Position numbers and translations under genes: made by a program. 64,000 bases of DNA from Thalassobaculum sp. OXR-137 (GTDB lineage Bacteria; Pseudomonadota; Alphaproteobacteria; Thalassobaculales; Thalassobaculaceae): the NCBI RefSeq assembly GCF_034377285.1, contig NZ_CP139715.1, positions 2,650,001 to 2,714,000 on the forward strand, in the 5' to 3' direction. Shown in pieces: positions 26,219-36,200 of this stretch. Within the stretch, counting starts at the first letter, position 1, and each line of letters opens with the position of its first letter. Below the pieces are notes generated by a model. That model saw nothing but the letters and a program-made list of their open reading frames with translations, had not been told where the DNA came from and made no database searches.

Positions 26219-26332
26219 CGTCATCCCAGCGAGGTCCGGGCTCGACCCGGAGCTCGGCCGGGACCCAGACCTGCCGGTGTCGCTAGGTCCCGGCCCGCCC
26301 CCGGACCGGGTCCGGGGCCGTCCGGGATGACG
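26219..26332. repeat. Composite palindromic intergenic element
   Basis: The element is bounded by CGTCATCCC on the left and GGGATGACG on the right as terminal inverted repeats. Inside are several GGTCCGGG/CCCGGA and GGTCCCGGCC/CCGGACC palindromic blocks. No coding capacity is seen. It fills most of the 210-base gap between the convergent bcp and hydrolase genes and looks like a mobile non-coding repeat. Confidence 0.6.
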
Positions 26333-26364
26333 GGGAGGGGTGTGCGGGGCGCTCCACCCTCACG

Positions 26365-27069
26365 TTACGCGTATTTGACCAGGATCTCGGTCAGTTCTTC
26401 CGGCGCGTCGACCATCACGTCGTGGCCGCAATCGACCGCGTAGGTGTCGTAGTCGTCGTCGCGGAACTTCTCCAGGGTGGCGTCGAACTGCGGCGCCGGG
26501 TAGCCGGCGGCGCGGATGTAGACGCGGGTCTTGATCGCGTCGATCGCGCCGGACAGGTAGAGCGGCTCGGTGAAGCAGGCCAGCGGCAGGTCGGTGCACT
26601 TGCTGTCGACCCAGGCCTGGTCGGCCTCGTTCACCATGAAGGTCGCCGCCGTGGTCGGCGGGATGCGCCAGCCGTTGCCCTTGGCCTTGGCGGCGGCATA
26701 GGCGGCCTCCACCTGCTCCGGGCGGCGCACGTCCATCGCCGACTGGCCGTGGGCCGGAACCAGGGCGTCGAGATAGATCAGCGACTTCACCCGGCCGACG
26801 GCGCGGTCGGCGGCGCCGGTGATGACCACGCCGCCATAGGAATGGCCGACCAGCACCACGTCGCTCAGCTCCTCCCATTCCAGCAGGCCGACCACGTCCT
26901 TGATGTGGGTCATCAGGCTGATCGTCGGGCTCATCAGGTGGGAGCGGTCGGCGAGGCCGGTCAGGGTCGGGGTGAACACGGTGTGTCCTGCCGCGCGGAG
27001 CTGCTCGGCCACGCGGACCCAGCACCAGCCGCCATGCCATGCGCCGTGAACGAGAACGTAGGTGGTCAT
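26365..27069 (-). CDS. Alpha/beta fold hydrolase (EstC/salicylate-esterase-like)
   Basis: This 234-residue alpha/beta hydrolase has the oxyanion-hole motif LVHGAWHGGWCW near the N-terminus. The nucleophile elbow is VLVGHSYGGVVITG, the catalytic Ser being in GHSYG. A conserved LIYLDALVPAHGQS follows, and the catalytic His lies in VDCGHDVMVDAPEEL near the C-terminus. It is cytoplasmic, of the plant-esterase-like group often annotated as a salicylate or pyrethroid esterase; the real substrate is unknown. Its ATG overlaps the stop of the upstream DapA-like gene by four bases (ATGA), so the two are translationally coupled and likely act on the same pathway. Confidence 0.88.
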   Translation of the reverse strand: MTTYVLVHGAWHGGWCWVRVAEQLRAAGHTVFTPTLTGLADRSHLMSPTISLMTHIKDVVGLLEWEELSDVVLVGHSYGGVVITGAADRAVGRVKSLIYLDALVPAHGQSAMDVRRPEQVEAAYAAAKAKGNGWRIPPTTAATFMVNEADQAWVDSKCTDLPLACFTEPLYLSGAIDAIKTRVYIRAAGYPAPQFDATLEKFRDDDYDTYAVDCGHDVMVDAPEELTEILVKYA

Positions 27070-27977
27070 TGTCCAAGCCTCCCGAGGTCGCGGGACCAGT
27101 GATCCAGAATGGCCATCCCCACCGTGTGCGGGGCCAGGGCCGGGCCGCGATCATGCACCTCGGAGAGCCCGATGCGCCGCGCGGCCAGGCGCTTTCCGTA
27201 GCACAGCAGATGGTCGATCGTATGCATCAGGAAATGCAGCAGCGGCAGAATCTGGCGGAACGCCCGGTCGGCCTCGGCGGCGCGGCCGGCCATGTGCAGG
27301 TCGTAGATCCGGCTCTCCACGTCGCAGGCCTCCACGCCGGGGATCAGGCCGGCGCAGCCGTGGCGCAGGCTGTCCAGCATCTCGATCCCGTCGCGGCCGT
27401 TGAACAGTGTGAAGCCGCCGCCGGACTCCTCCGCCAGCCGGCCGATATAGAGGCCGGTGCCCTCGGCCTTCAGGATGGAGACGGTGGGATGACGCCGGTT
27501 CAACGCGATCAGCCCGGCATTGGACAGGCCGATGCCGATATACTCCGGCGCGTTCTGGATGCCGATGGGGATCGGGGAGGCGTCGGCCACCGCCCCGAAG
27601 AAGCGGATCAGTTCCTCCTCGCTGGCCGATTTCACCGGCGGCGGCTGCAGCACCGCCCAGGCCGCCCCGGCATCGGCGGCGCGCTTCACGCTGTCGATCT
27701 GGCCGCCGACCGTGTTGTCGGAGATCGTGATGCTGACCGGCACCCGGCCGGCCGCCGCCTCCAGGGTCCAGCGGGCGTGGTCGCGCCGCTCCTCCACGGT
27801 CAGCTTGTTGCATTCGCTGGCGAGACCGCCGACCGCGAGGCCGTGGACGCCGCCGGCGATGCAGGCCTCCACCTGGGCGTCGTTGGCGCCCCGGTCGAGC
27901 GCGCCATCGGTGGCGAACAGGGCGTAGAGCATGGGATAGATGCCGCGGAACGGGCCCTGCGGCTGCGGGTCGGCCAT
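27066..27977 (-). CDS. Dihydrodipicolinate synthase/N-acetylneuraminate lyase family protein
   Basis: This 303-residue class I aldolase-like protein has a TIM barrel with FRGIYPMLYALF at the start. Next comes CIAGGVHGLAVGGLASECNKLTVEERRDHARWTLEAAAGRVPVSI, where the usual Gly-Glu element is altered to GGLASEC. The barrel then contains the family Tyr in IGIQNAPEYIGIG and the probable Schiff-base Lys in SILKAEGTGLYI. It is unlikely to be the housekeeping DapA because of these differences and its pairing with a hydrolase; a sugar-acid or aromatic aldolase or hydratase role is possible. The start at 27977 follows AGGAGGACGCTCCC. The longer frame to 28274 crosses into the divergent DUF427 gene and is rejected. 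Confidence 0.86.
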   Translation of the reverse strand: MADPQPQGPFRGIYPMLYALFATDGALDRGANDAQVEACIAGGVHGLAVGGLASECNKLTVEERRDHARWTLEAAAGRVPVSITISDNTVGGQIDSVKRAADAGAAWAVLQPPPVKSASEEELIRFFGAVADASPIPIGIQNAPEYIGIGLSNAGLIALNRRHPTVSILKAEGTGLYIGRLAEESGGGFTLFNGRDGIEMLDSLRHGCAGLIPGVEACDVESRIYDLHMAGRAAEADRAFRQILPLLHFLMHTIDHLLCYGKRLAARRIGLSEVHDRGPALAPHTVGMAILDHWSRDLGRLGQ

Positions 27978-28140
27978 GGGAGCGTCCTCCTGAAACCGTG
28001 CGGGGCGGCGCTCTTCGGTTTCCCGGGCGCCTTGTCGGAAAGGATGCACGGCTGTGTGAGCGGCTGGCAATGGGCGCTCTTGGCTCTTGCGGGAACGACC
28101 GCGCCGTCCAACCTTGCTGGGATCAGCCGAGGAGGACCCC

Positions 28141-28527
28141 ATGCCGGATACCGGAACCAACCCCGCCCCGGGTTTCGCCAAGAAGCCCGAGCACCGGGTC
28201 CACCTGACCCCGGCGGCCAAGCGCGTCGTGGTGAACCTGGGCGGCGAGACGGTCGCCGACAGCCTCGCCGCCATCCTGTGCGAGGAGACCGGCCACGACC
28301 CGGTCTACTACGTGCCGATGGTGGATACGCGCGCCGACGCCTTCACCCCGACGGCGCGGTCGAGCTACTGCCCGTACAAGGGCAAGGCGAGCTACTGGTC
28401 GATCGCCGCAGGCGGGACCAAGGCGGAGAACGCGGCCTGGTCTTACGATTTGCCCTACGACGAATGCGCGGCGCTGGCGAAGCACGTGGCGTTCTATGGC
28501 GACAAGGTCGAGGTGCGGGAGGTGTGA
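28141..28527 (+). CDS. DUF427 domain protein
   Basis: This 128-residue single DUF427 domain reads VHLTPAAKRVVVNLGGETVADSLAAILCEETGHDPVYYVPMVD in outline. It ends with SSYCPYKGKASYWSIAAGG and DLPYDECAALAKHVAFYGDKVEV. The SYCPYKGKAxYW block is the family hallmark. Structures show a small beta-tent-like fold; the biochemical role is unknown. It starts after CGAGGAGGACCCC. It is divergent from the DapA-like gene with 163 bases between starts, and followed by a palindromic repeat cluster. Confidence 0.92.
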   Translation: MPDTGTNPAPGFAKKPEHRVHLTPAAKRVVVNLGGETVADSLAAILCEETGHDPVYYVPMVDTRADAFTPTARSSYCPYKGKASYWSIAAGGTKAENAAWSYDLPYDECAALAKHVAFYGDKVEVREV

Positions 28528-28563
28528 GGGAGCTCTTCTCCTCCCATTCCACTCCCGCACTTT

Positions 28564-28667
28564 CCGGCCTTGTGCCGGGACCCACGCCGACGAGTGCACG
28601 AGCGCGCTGCGTAAAGTCCTTAGACCTTAAGGCGCTCCCCTGCGTAGGCCCCGGCACAAGGCCGGGG
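28564..28667. repeat. Pair of CCGGC/GCCGG palindromic units
   Basis: Two units face each other in the 169-base gap after the DUF427 gene: 28564-28578 (centre CTTGT) and 28649-28667 (centre ACAAG, the reverse complement). They share arms with the four-unit cluster at 18624-18897, so this is a second locus of the same repeat family arranged as an inverted pair. No gene is seen in the gap. Confidence 0.72.
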
Positions 28668-28696
28668 AGTCGGGGAAAAGGGGGAGGGGCAGGGGG

Positions 28697-29761
28697 CTAC
28701 CCCGCCGCCTGCCCGACACCTCCGCGCAAAGCGCCCGGCCGGGTCGAGCCCCATAGCACTTCGTACCCCTCCGGCAGGGCCCGGCTGTTGGCCACGCTGA
28801 GCCACAGCCGCAGCAGGCAGCGTACCTGGCCGGATGTCCGGTCGTCCGCATAGGCAGTGCGGCCGTGATAGACCACGTGGTTGTTCAGCAGCTGGATGTC
28901 GCCCGGCGCGAAGGCCGAATGCAGGCAGCTCTCCTCCGCCACCTCGGCGAGCATGTCGAGCGCCTCGTTCTGGGCGGCGGTCAGCCGCGGCACCGACGGG
29001 GTCTCCTGGGCCTGCTCCACATAGGTGCGGGAATATTGGCTGGTGATCTTGCCGTCGCGCACGCCGAAGACCGGCAGGGCGAAGACCTTGTCCGTCGTCT
29101 CGCCGTCCTCGTCGGCCGGGCGGGAACGCCAATAGTCCTGCATCAGCAGGGCATGCAGGTCCGGGCGGCGCGCCAGGATCGTGTTGTGGATGTGCGGGAT
29201 GCTGGCCAGCTTGCTGACCCCGCCGTCGATGCCGTTGGCGACGCAGAACAGGGTGATCACGTCGCACCGGTCGGTGTGGAAGCGCAGCGGCCCCGTGGAG
29301 CGGGCACGGGCACGGGAGGCCAGCACTTTGTCGGAGCCGCAGCGGTGCTCGGCAAGCTGCTGGGTGACGCGCCCGTCCTCGTGGGATTCGTCGCGCACCT
29401 CACCCAGAATCTCGCCGAAAGCCGTCTGGTTTAGCGGCGTGCCCAGATGCTGGCCGATGCCCCAGAAGATCAGCCGCAGTTCGTCGGCCTCGTAGCGCTC
29501 CACCGGAAAGCCGGTGATCCGCACCGCACCGCGCCCATCCTCCAACTCGTCGAGCACGTCGGCGAAGAACTCCGTCAGCCCCGGCAGCGGGAAGTCGGCG
29601 GCCGTGACCTCGGTCAGCGGCTTGCCGCTGGCCTTGGCGCGGGCGAGCGCGGCGTCGATGGCGGGAAAGGCGTCCTGCGGCCACGTGCGCAGCCAGTCGC
29701 CGGCAGCCTCGAGGTCGGCGCCGGTCCAGACGCAGCGACCCTGGATCGGTTCAGCCTGCAT
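28697..29761 (-). CDS. TauD/TfdA family Fe(II)/2-oxoglutarate dioxygenase
   Basis: This 354-residue non-haem iron dioxygenase has the 2-His-1-carboxylate triad: His-x-Asp in LRFHTDRCDVITLFC, and the distal His in LLNNHVVYHGRTAY. The 2-oxoglutarate arginine is in RCLLRLWLSV. NQTAFGEILGEVRDE and DGKITSQYSRTYVEQAQ are typical of a larger subgroup near gamma-butyrobetaine-like or TfdA-like hydroxylases. The substrate is unknown; hydroxylation of a small carboxylate is expected. The start at 29761 follows AAAGGAGGACATC; a longer frame adds 18 residues with no support. The enzyme is cytoplasmic and the gene is not paired with a transporter here. Confidence 0.9.
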   Translation of the reverse strand: MQAEPIQGRCVWTGADLEAAGDWLRTWPQDAFPAIDAALARAKASGKPLTEVTAADFPLPGLTEFFADVLDELEDGRGAVRITGFPVERYEADELRLIFWGIGQHLGTPLNQTAFGEILGEVRDESHEDGRVTQQLAEHRCGSDKVLASRARARSTGPLRFHTDRCDVITLFCVANGIDGGVSKLASIPHIHNTILARRPDLHALLMQDYWRSRPADEDGETTDKVFALPVFGVRDGKITSQYSRTYVEQAQETPSVPRLTAAQNEALDMLAEVAEESCLHSAFAPGDIQLLNNHVVYHGRTAYADDRTSGQVRCLLRLWLSVANSRALPEGYEVLWGSTRPGALRGGVGQAAG

Positions 29762-29977
29762 GATGTCCTCCTTTGATCGTCGGGAAACTCTAGGCCCATC
29801 GATCGCAGAGGTCATCGGGTGATCTTGGCGCTCAACCCGCCGAAACAGCCTTAGCAGATCTTCACTAAATCGGCAGACCTTTTCTTAATGGTCATAACGG
29901 ATACTGCCGGCCACATCAGCCAGTATGCACCGATCGGCCGCGCGAGACGGGTCGGGCGCCGAAACCGTGGAGCCACC

Positions 29978-30184
29978 GTGTCCGACCTTCAGATTGCCGT
30001 CGCCTTCATCATCGTAACTCTGGCCGTCGCCGCGGCCGGGCTGTTCTCCTGGGGCATCTCCGGCATGTTCTCCGGCGGCTCGACCAAGGACGGGGCGGGT
30101 GGGGCGGCCGGCGCCGACGAGGATTACGCGACGAAGCTGACCCGCAAGAATCTGGACGCCAAGCGGACGCACACGGACGCCTGA
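29978..30184 (+). CDS. Small single-pass membrane protein (68 aa)
   Basis: The GTG at 29978 follows GGAG and gives SDLQIAVAFIIVTLAVAAAGLFSWGI, a single membrane helix. A glycine-rich GMFSGGSTKDGAGGAAGAD linker and a charged cytoplasmic tail (YATKLTRKNLDAKRTHTDA) follow. A longer frame from 29888 lacks a ribosome site. It is not recognised by name. Codon use is normal for the genome. It ends 3 bases before the 3' end of the convergent glnE. Confidence 0.6.
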   Translation: MSDLQIAVAFIIVTLAVAAAGLFSWGISGMFSGGSTKDGAGGAAGADEDYATKLTRKNLDAKRTHTDA

Positions 30185-30187
30185 CCC

Positions 30188-33142
30188 TCAGCGCGCGCCC
30201 ACCACGTAGCGGTCGTAGGTCCGCATCACCACCGCGCTCATCTTCTCGATCACCCGTTCCAGCGTGTTGAAGTCGATCGCTCGGCTGGTCTTCGCCAGGC
30301 GGCCCTTCAGCGCTTCCGGTGCCGTTTCCGGGTCGAACTCGTTGCCCACCGTCAGGCGCAGCAGGCCCTGGATGTTGCGCCAGATATGCACCGAGTTGGA
30401 CAGGAAGGCGGCCTCGTCCTCCGGCAGGATTCCGGCGGCGCCGAGTTTCAGAAAGGCGTTGGCGGTGTTGCCGTCGAGCACGTCGGGATGCTCGTGGCCA
30501 TGGCGAAGCTGCAGGAACTGGGCGATGAACTCCAGGTCCAGCAGACCGCCGCGCCAGTGCTTCACCGTCCACGGGCTGTCGGCCTTGTGCTCCTTGGCGG
30601 TTCGCTCGCGCATGTCGGCGACTTCGCCGGCCAGCGTCTTGGCGTCGCGTTCCTGGGTCAGGATCCCCCGGATGCTCTCCTCGATCCGCGCTTTGAAGCC
30701 GGCCGGCGCCGCGACGACCCGGGCGCGGGTCAGCGCCATGCGCTCCCAGGTCCAGGCATCCTCGTCATGGTACTTCTGGAAGGCTTCCATGCTGATGGCG
30801 ACCGGACCCTTGTTGCCGGTCGGCCGCAGCCGCATGTCGACCTCGTAGAGCGCGCCCTCCGCTGTCTTGGCGCTCAGTGCCGAGATCAGCCGCTGGCCCA
30901 GCCGGATCATATAGGCCGACGTGTACAGCGGCTTGTCGCCGTCGGATTCCAGGTCCAGCGGCGCGTCGTACAGGAACACCAGGTCCAGGTCCGAGCCGTA
31001 GCTCAGTTCCCGGCCCCCGTATTTGCCGAGCGCGATGACGGCCAGCGCCGGCTGCTCGACATCCGGCAGGCGCCCGTGGCGGCGGGCGAAGTCGCGCTCG
31101 ACCCAGGGCAGCAGGGCGTTGATGGTGGCGTCGGCCACGTCGGAATAGGTCGTGCCTGCCCGGTCGGCGTCCAGGTGCGAGCGGATGATCTGCACGCCGA
31201 TCTGGAACCGCCGGTCGCCGGTCCAGCGCCGGGTCACGTCGAGCGCCAGCTCGTAATCGTCGGTCGCGTCCAGATGGCGTTCCAGCTCCTGGGTCAGCGT
31301 CTCCGCATCCGGCAGCGGCTGCATCACGTCATGGGTCAGGATGCCCTCGAACAGGGCCGGCTCGCGCCCGAGCTGGCCGGCGAGCGATGGCGCCATGCCG
31401 AGGATCTCGGCGACGACCTGGATCAGATTCGGATTGGCGTGGAACAGGCTGAAGATCTGCACGCCGGAGGGCAGGGCGTCGAGGAACCGGTCGAGCCGGC
31501 GGAACGCCTGGTCCGGCTGCGGCATCCGGCCGACCGCTTCCAGCAGGGCCGGGGTGATTTCGGTCAGGATCTGGCGGGCGCGCTCGCTGCGGGTGGCGCG
31601 GGTGCGGCCCCGGTGCCAGTTGCGCACCGTCTCGGCGACGGCGGACGGGTCGGTGAAGCCGAGCTGTTTCAGGGTCTTCAGGGTGTCGGGATCGTCCTCG
31701 CTCCCGGTGAAGACGAGGCTGCCCGCCTCGCGGGTCGGAACGGACAAGGCCGGGGCCTCCTCGAACAGGCGGCCGTAATGGTAGGCCACGGTGTGGAGAT
31801 GGTGGGCGAGGTCGCCGCGGAAGCCCTTGGGGTCCTCGTAGCCCAGGAAGGCGGCGAACCGGTCGAGGGCGGCCGGGTCCTGCGGCAGTTCCTGGGTCTG
31901 CTTGTCCTCGATCATCTGCAGCCGGTGCTCGACCTTGCGCAGGAAGCGGTAGGACAGCTTCAGGTCGCTGGCGACCTCCTCGCGGACCCGGCCGGCCTCG
32001 ACCAGGGCCTTCAGCGCGTCCTCGGTGCCGCGGACCCGCAGACGGGCGTCGCGACCGCCCCAGATGAGCTGCTGGGTCTGGGCGAAGAACTCGATCTCGC
32101 GGATGCCGCCGCGGCCGAGCTTCACGTTCTGGCCTTCGGCCTTCACCACCGCCGCCTTGCGGTGCACGGCGATCTGTCGCTTGATCGAGTGCACGTCCTG
32201 GATCGCCGCGAAATCCAGATGACGGCGCCAGATGAACGGGGTCATGGCCGAAGCGAACGCCGCCGCCGACGGCCCGTCCGAGGCCACCGCCCGCGCCTTG
32301 ATCATGGCGGCGCGTTCCCAGTTCTGGCCCATGCTCTCGTAATAGGTCTCCGCCGCCGTCAGCGAGATCGCCGGCGGGGTCGATGACGGGTCGGGGCGCA
32401 GGCGCAGGTCGGTGCGGAAGACGTAGCCGTCGGCGGTGCGCTCCTCCATCAGTTTGACCATGGTCTGGGTCGCCTGGACGAAGGCGTGGCGCAGCTCCCA
32501 GTGGTCGGCGTAGACCGGCAGGGTGTCGTCGAACAGGACGATCAGGTCGATGTCGCTGGAGTAGTTCAGTTCCCGGGCGCCGAGCTTGCCCATGGCGAGG
32601 CAGACCAGCCCGGAGCCGTCGATCAGGTCGCCTTCCGGGTCGAGCGGGAGCTTCTTGCGCCGGATCGCCTCCGACAGGGCGTGACGCCAGGAGACGGCGA
32701 GCGTGCGCTCGGCGATCTCCGAGATCGCGCCGGTCACCTCGATCAGGTTCCACAGCCCGGCGATGTCGGCGAGCGCGATGGTCAGGGCCGCGCGCCGCTT
32801 GGCGATCCGCAGCGACTTCATCGTCTGGGCGGTGTCGCCGCGCGGATCGACGGCCTCCAGATCGGTCCAGATCCGCTGCATGGCGGCATCGACGCCGTCG
32901 GCGAAGATCGCGCCGGTGAAGGCGAGTTCCCGCACGATCTCCCGGGTCAGATAGGGCGAGTGGGCGGCGATCCCCTCGATCAGCGACCGGCAGCTGGCAT
33001 CGTCCAGCATTCCCGCCGCGCGGTCCGCCTCGGTGCTGTCGGTCAGGTCGGCGAGACGTTCCCGGCAGCGTTCCAGGCCGACTGCAGCGGCGTCGGAATC
33101 GAGGGCGATCGGAACGATCCGGGGAACAAGGGAATACGACAC
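30188..33142 (-). CDS. glnE: Bifunctional glutamine synthetase adenylyltransferase/deadenylyltransferase
   Basis: GlnE (984 residues, normal length) adenylylates and deadenylylates glutamine synthetase in response to PII and glutamine, setting nitrogen assimilation. Two nucleotidyltransferase domains are visible. The N-terminal deadenylylase has LGARELNYSSDIDLIVLFDD and LRLRPDPSSTPPAISL. The C-terminal adenylylase has YGGRELSYGSDLDLVFLYDA and DMRLRPTGNKGPVAISM. Each is followed by a PII-uridylyltransferase-associated helical domain (GKLGRGGIREIEFFAQTQQL and KHWRGGLLDLEFIAQFLQL). The start is GTG at 33142 (MSYSLVPRIVPIALDS). It is divergent from the AsmA-like gene across about 135 bases. Confidence 0.97.
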   Translation of the reverse strand: MSYSLVPRIVPIALDSDAAAVGLERCRERLADLTDSTEADRAAGMLDDASCRSLIEGIAAHSPYLTREIVRELAFTGAIFADGVDAAMQRIWTDLEAVDPRGDTAQTMKSLRIAKRRAALTIALADIAGLWNLIEVTGAISEIAERTLAVSWRHALSEAIRRKKLPLDPEGDLIDGSGLVCLAMGKLGARELNYSSDIDLIVLFDDTLPVYADHWELRHAFVQATQTMVKLMEERTADGYVFRTDLRLRPDPSSTPPAISLTAAETYYESMGQNWERAAMIKARAVASDGPSAAAFASAMTPFIWRRHLDFAAIQDVHSIKRQIAVHRKAAVVKAEGQNVKLGRGGIREIEFFAQTQQLIWGGRDARLRVRGTEDALKALVEAGRVREEVASDLKLSYRFLRKVEHRLQMIEDKQTQELPQDPAALDRFAAFLGYEDPKGFRGDLAHHLHTVAYHYGRLFEEAPALSVPTREAGSLVFTGSEDDPDTLKTLKQLGFTDPSAVAETVRNWHRGRTRATRSERARQILTEITPALLEAVGRMPQPDQAFRRLDRFLDALPSGVQIFSLFHANPNLIQVVAEILGMAPSLAGQLGREPALFEGILTHDVMQPLPDAETLTQELERHLDATDDYELALDVTRRWTGDRRFQIGVQIIRSHLDADRAGTTYSDVADATINALLPWVERDFARRHGRLPDVEQPALAVIALGKYGGRELSYGSDLDLVFLYDAPLDLESDGDKPLYTSAYMIRLGQRLISALSAKTAEGALYEVDMRLRPTGNKGPVAISMEAFQKYHDEDAWTWERMALTRARVVAAPAGFKARIEESIRGILTQERDAKTLAGEVADMRERTAKEHKADSPWTVKHWRGGLLDLEFIAQFLQLRHGHEHPDVLDGNTANAFLKLGAAGILPEDEAAFLSNSVHIWRNIQGLLRLTVGNEFDPETAPEALKGRLAKTSRAIDFNTLERVIEKMSAVVMRTYDRYVVGAR

Positions 33143-33277
33143 GCCGAACTCTGGTCATACCATGGAAAGATTGTGAGAGTGCGGAGATCAGACGCCTGCG
33201 GTCAAGTCACCCGGTCGTACACTTTCGGCGATCATGTTAGGAAAACCATTGGTTCAAGCGATCCGGACGATCCGCTG

Positions 33278-36200
33278 GTGATAAGACGTACGACGGTTCT
33301 TTTTCTTGAGGTTCTTATCGCCCTCGTGGTCGTGGCGGTCATCGGTATCGGTGCGGTCGCCTGGCGTCTGTCCGAGGGCCCGATCGAGATCGACTGGGCC
33401 CGTCCGCATCTCTCCGCCGCGCTGAGCGACCCGGATTCCGGGCTGACCACCCAGATCGGCAGCGCCAGCCTGCAGATGAGCGCCTGGGACCGGGCGTTCG
33501 ACGTGGTCGCCGAGAATGTCGTCGTGCTCGGTCGCGAGGGCGCGGTGCGGGCCCGGATCGGTGCGATTTCCGTCGCCCTGAGCCCGGAGGCCCTGCTCGC
33601 CGGGCGGCTCGCGCCCAGGCGTATCGACGTGCTCAACCCGGTGGTGACCGTTGTAAAGGGAGCGGACGGCAACTGGACCCTGACCCCGAACGACCCGGAA
33701 ACGGGCGAGGAGCGGGCGCCGCTGGATCTGGGCGAGGTGCTCCGCGCCCTGGTCGACGACCGGTCGAGCAGCGGCACATTGCGGTATCTGCGGGCGGCGG
33801 AACTCCGGGGTGCGCGGGTGCGGCTGGTCGACGACGCCCGGGCCCGCACCCAGGTGCTGACCAACGTCTCCGGCGGCATCGAACTGGTCTCCACCGGCAT
33901 GAGCTTTCGGTTGAGCGGGCGGGCCGAATGGCCCGATGCCGACCCGACGCCGATCTCCGTCGCCGGCGAATATCGGCCCGAGACCAACCATATCAACGCC
34001 GAGATGCGGTTCGAGGGTCTGCAGCCGGCTGCGGTGGCGGCGATCGAGCCGAAGCTCGGCCGACTGGCCGCGCTCGACCTGCCGCTGTCCGGCGTCGTCG
34101 AAGTCGATGGCGCCATCGACGGCAGCGGGCTGACCGGGGCCGGTAAGCTCACCCTGGGCGGCGGCACCGTGCTGGTTCCCGAGATCAATCCCGAGCCGCT
34201 GACGGTCGCCGGCGGCAACCTGAGCGTCACCGTCGCGCCGGACGCGGAGTGGATGGCGCTGAACGGCTCGCTGGATATCGAAGGCGCGCTGCTGGCGCTC
34301 AAGGCCCGCGCGAGCCGGGACCGGGCCGGCTACGCGGTCATCGTGGATGCCGCGGTCTCGAACTTCGCAGTCGACTCCATCAAGGACTTCTGGCCCCCGG
34401 AGGTGTCCGACGGGGCGCGGGAATGGGTGACCGAGAACCTGGTCAGCGGGCAGGTCACCAGCGCCACGCTTCGGGCGGAAGGCTGGGTCGACGGCACCGA
34501 CCCGAGCATCCACGAGCTCGACACGCTGACCGGCACCATCGACTTCCAGGGGGTGGAGACCCACTACTTTCGCCCGCTGCCGCCGGTCCTGAACACCCAC
34601 GGCTCCGCCACCTTCGACGCGAAGAGCATGGCCATCACCGTGCAGGGCGGCCATCTCGGCAACCTGACGGTCGAGACGTCCGATATTTCCCTGGTGAACC
34701 TCGACCAGGACACCGGCGAGACCGCCTATGTGGAGGTCGTCGTGCGGGGTCCGGCGCGCGAGGCGCTTGAGCTGATCGACCGCGAACCGCTGGGTTATCC
34801 GACGGAAATCGGCCTGAACGCCAAGAAGACCGCCGGTACCTTCGGCGCCCGGCTCAAGCTGGAGATCCCGCTGATCCGCACGCTGGACGTGGAGGATATC
34901 GGCATCGCCGTGTCGGCTAAGCTGAAGAAGGCGGTGATCCCCGACGTGCTGCGCGGCAAGCCGCTGACCGACGGCGATCTGGCCCTCGACCTGACCGCCG
35001 CCGGCATGTCCCTGGCCGGCACGGCGAAGATCGGCGGGGTGCCGGCCCGGATCACCCATGAGGAGCGGTTCCAGTCCAACGGTCCGTTCCGGTCCCGCTC
35101 GAAGCTCTCGGCGACGGCCGACGTGTCGAAATTCAACGAGTTCGGCCTCGACCTCAGCCCCTATGCCGCCGGACCCGTGGCGCTGGAAGCTTCGGTCACC
35201 ACGGACGTTGAAGGGAACCTGACCGCCACGATCGACGGCGACCTGCAGGCGACCTCGCTGACGGTGCCGGAGATCGCCTGGGACAAGCCGGCCGACACCA
35301 CCGGCATCATGCGCCTGGAGGTTACCCGCAGCGACGAGGACGTCCTGGCGATACCGGGCTTCGAGATCCGCGCCGGGACCCTCTACGCCGCCGGCGCGGT
35401 CGACTTTCCGGTGGATGGCGGGACCATCGCCTCGTTCTCCACCTTCCGGCTGGGCCGCACGGAGGCCGCCGGCCGGGTCGAGAGCGAAGCCGACGGCAGC
35501 CTGCGGATCGCCATGGAGGGACCGGTCATCGATCTGGTGCCGATCCTGGATGGCAACGATGAAGGCGGGTCGGATTCGCCTACGGCTGACGTACAGAGGG
35601 TGGAAGCCCGGTTCGTCGCCCGCGAGCTGCACCTGCTCGAGGATATCAGCCTGGCCAACGGCACCCTGGCGGTGCGCCAGATCGGCTCGCGGATCGAGGA
35701 CCTCAGCGTCACCGGCAGTCTGAACGGCGATCCCATGCGCCTGATGGTCCAGCCGGCCCACGGCCGCCGTCTGGTGACGGTCGCCACCAACAATGCCGGC
35801 AGCTTCCTTCGCGCCTTCGGCATCGCCGACTCCCTGAAGGGCGGCCGGTTGCGGGTGGACGGCGAACTGATCGGCGACGGGCTCGACGACACCATGGACC
35901 TGGCGGTGCGGATCGACGACTTCCACATCGTCGACGCGCCGGTCTTCGCGCAGCTTCTGTCGGTCGCGTCCTTCACCGGCCTGTTCGACACCCTGTCGGG
36001 CGACGGCATCCGGTTTGCCCGGGCGACCGCGCATATCGGCCTGGCGCGCGACACCATCCGCATCGATAACGGCGTGGCCTATGGGCCGGGGCTGGGCCTG
36101 AAGATCAACGGCACGCTGGGAAGAAAATCGGAAACCATAGACGTGGAGGGGCTGATCGCGCCGGCCTATTCCCTGTCGCGGCTGATCGACGTGGTGCCGG

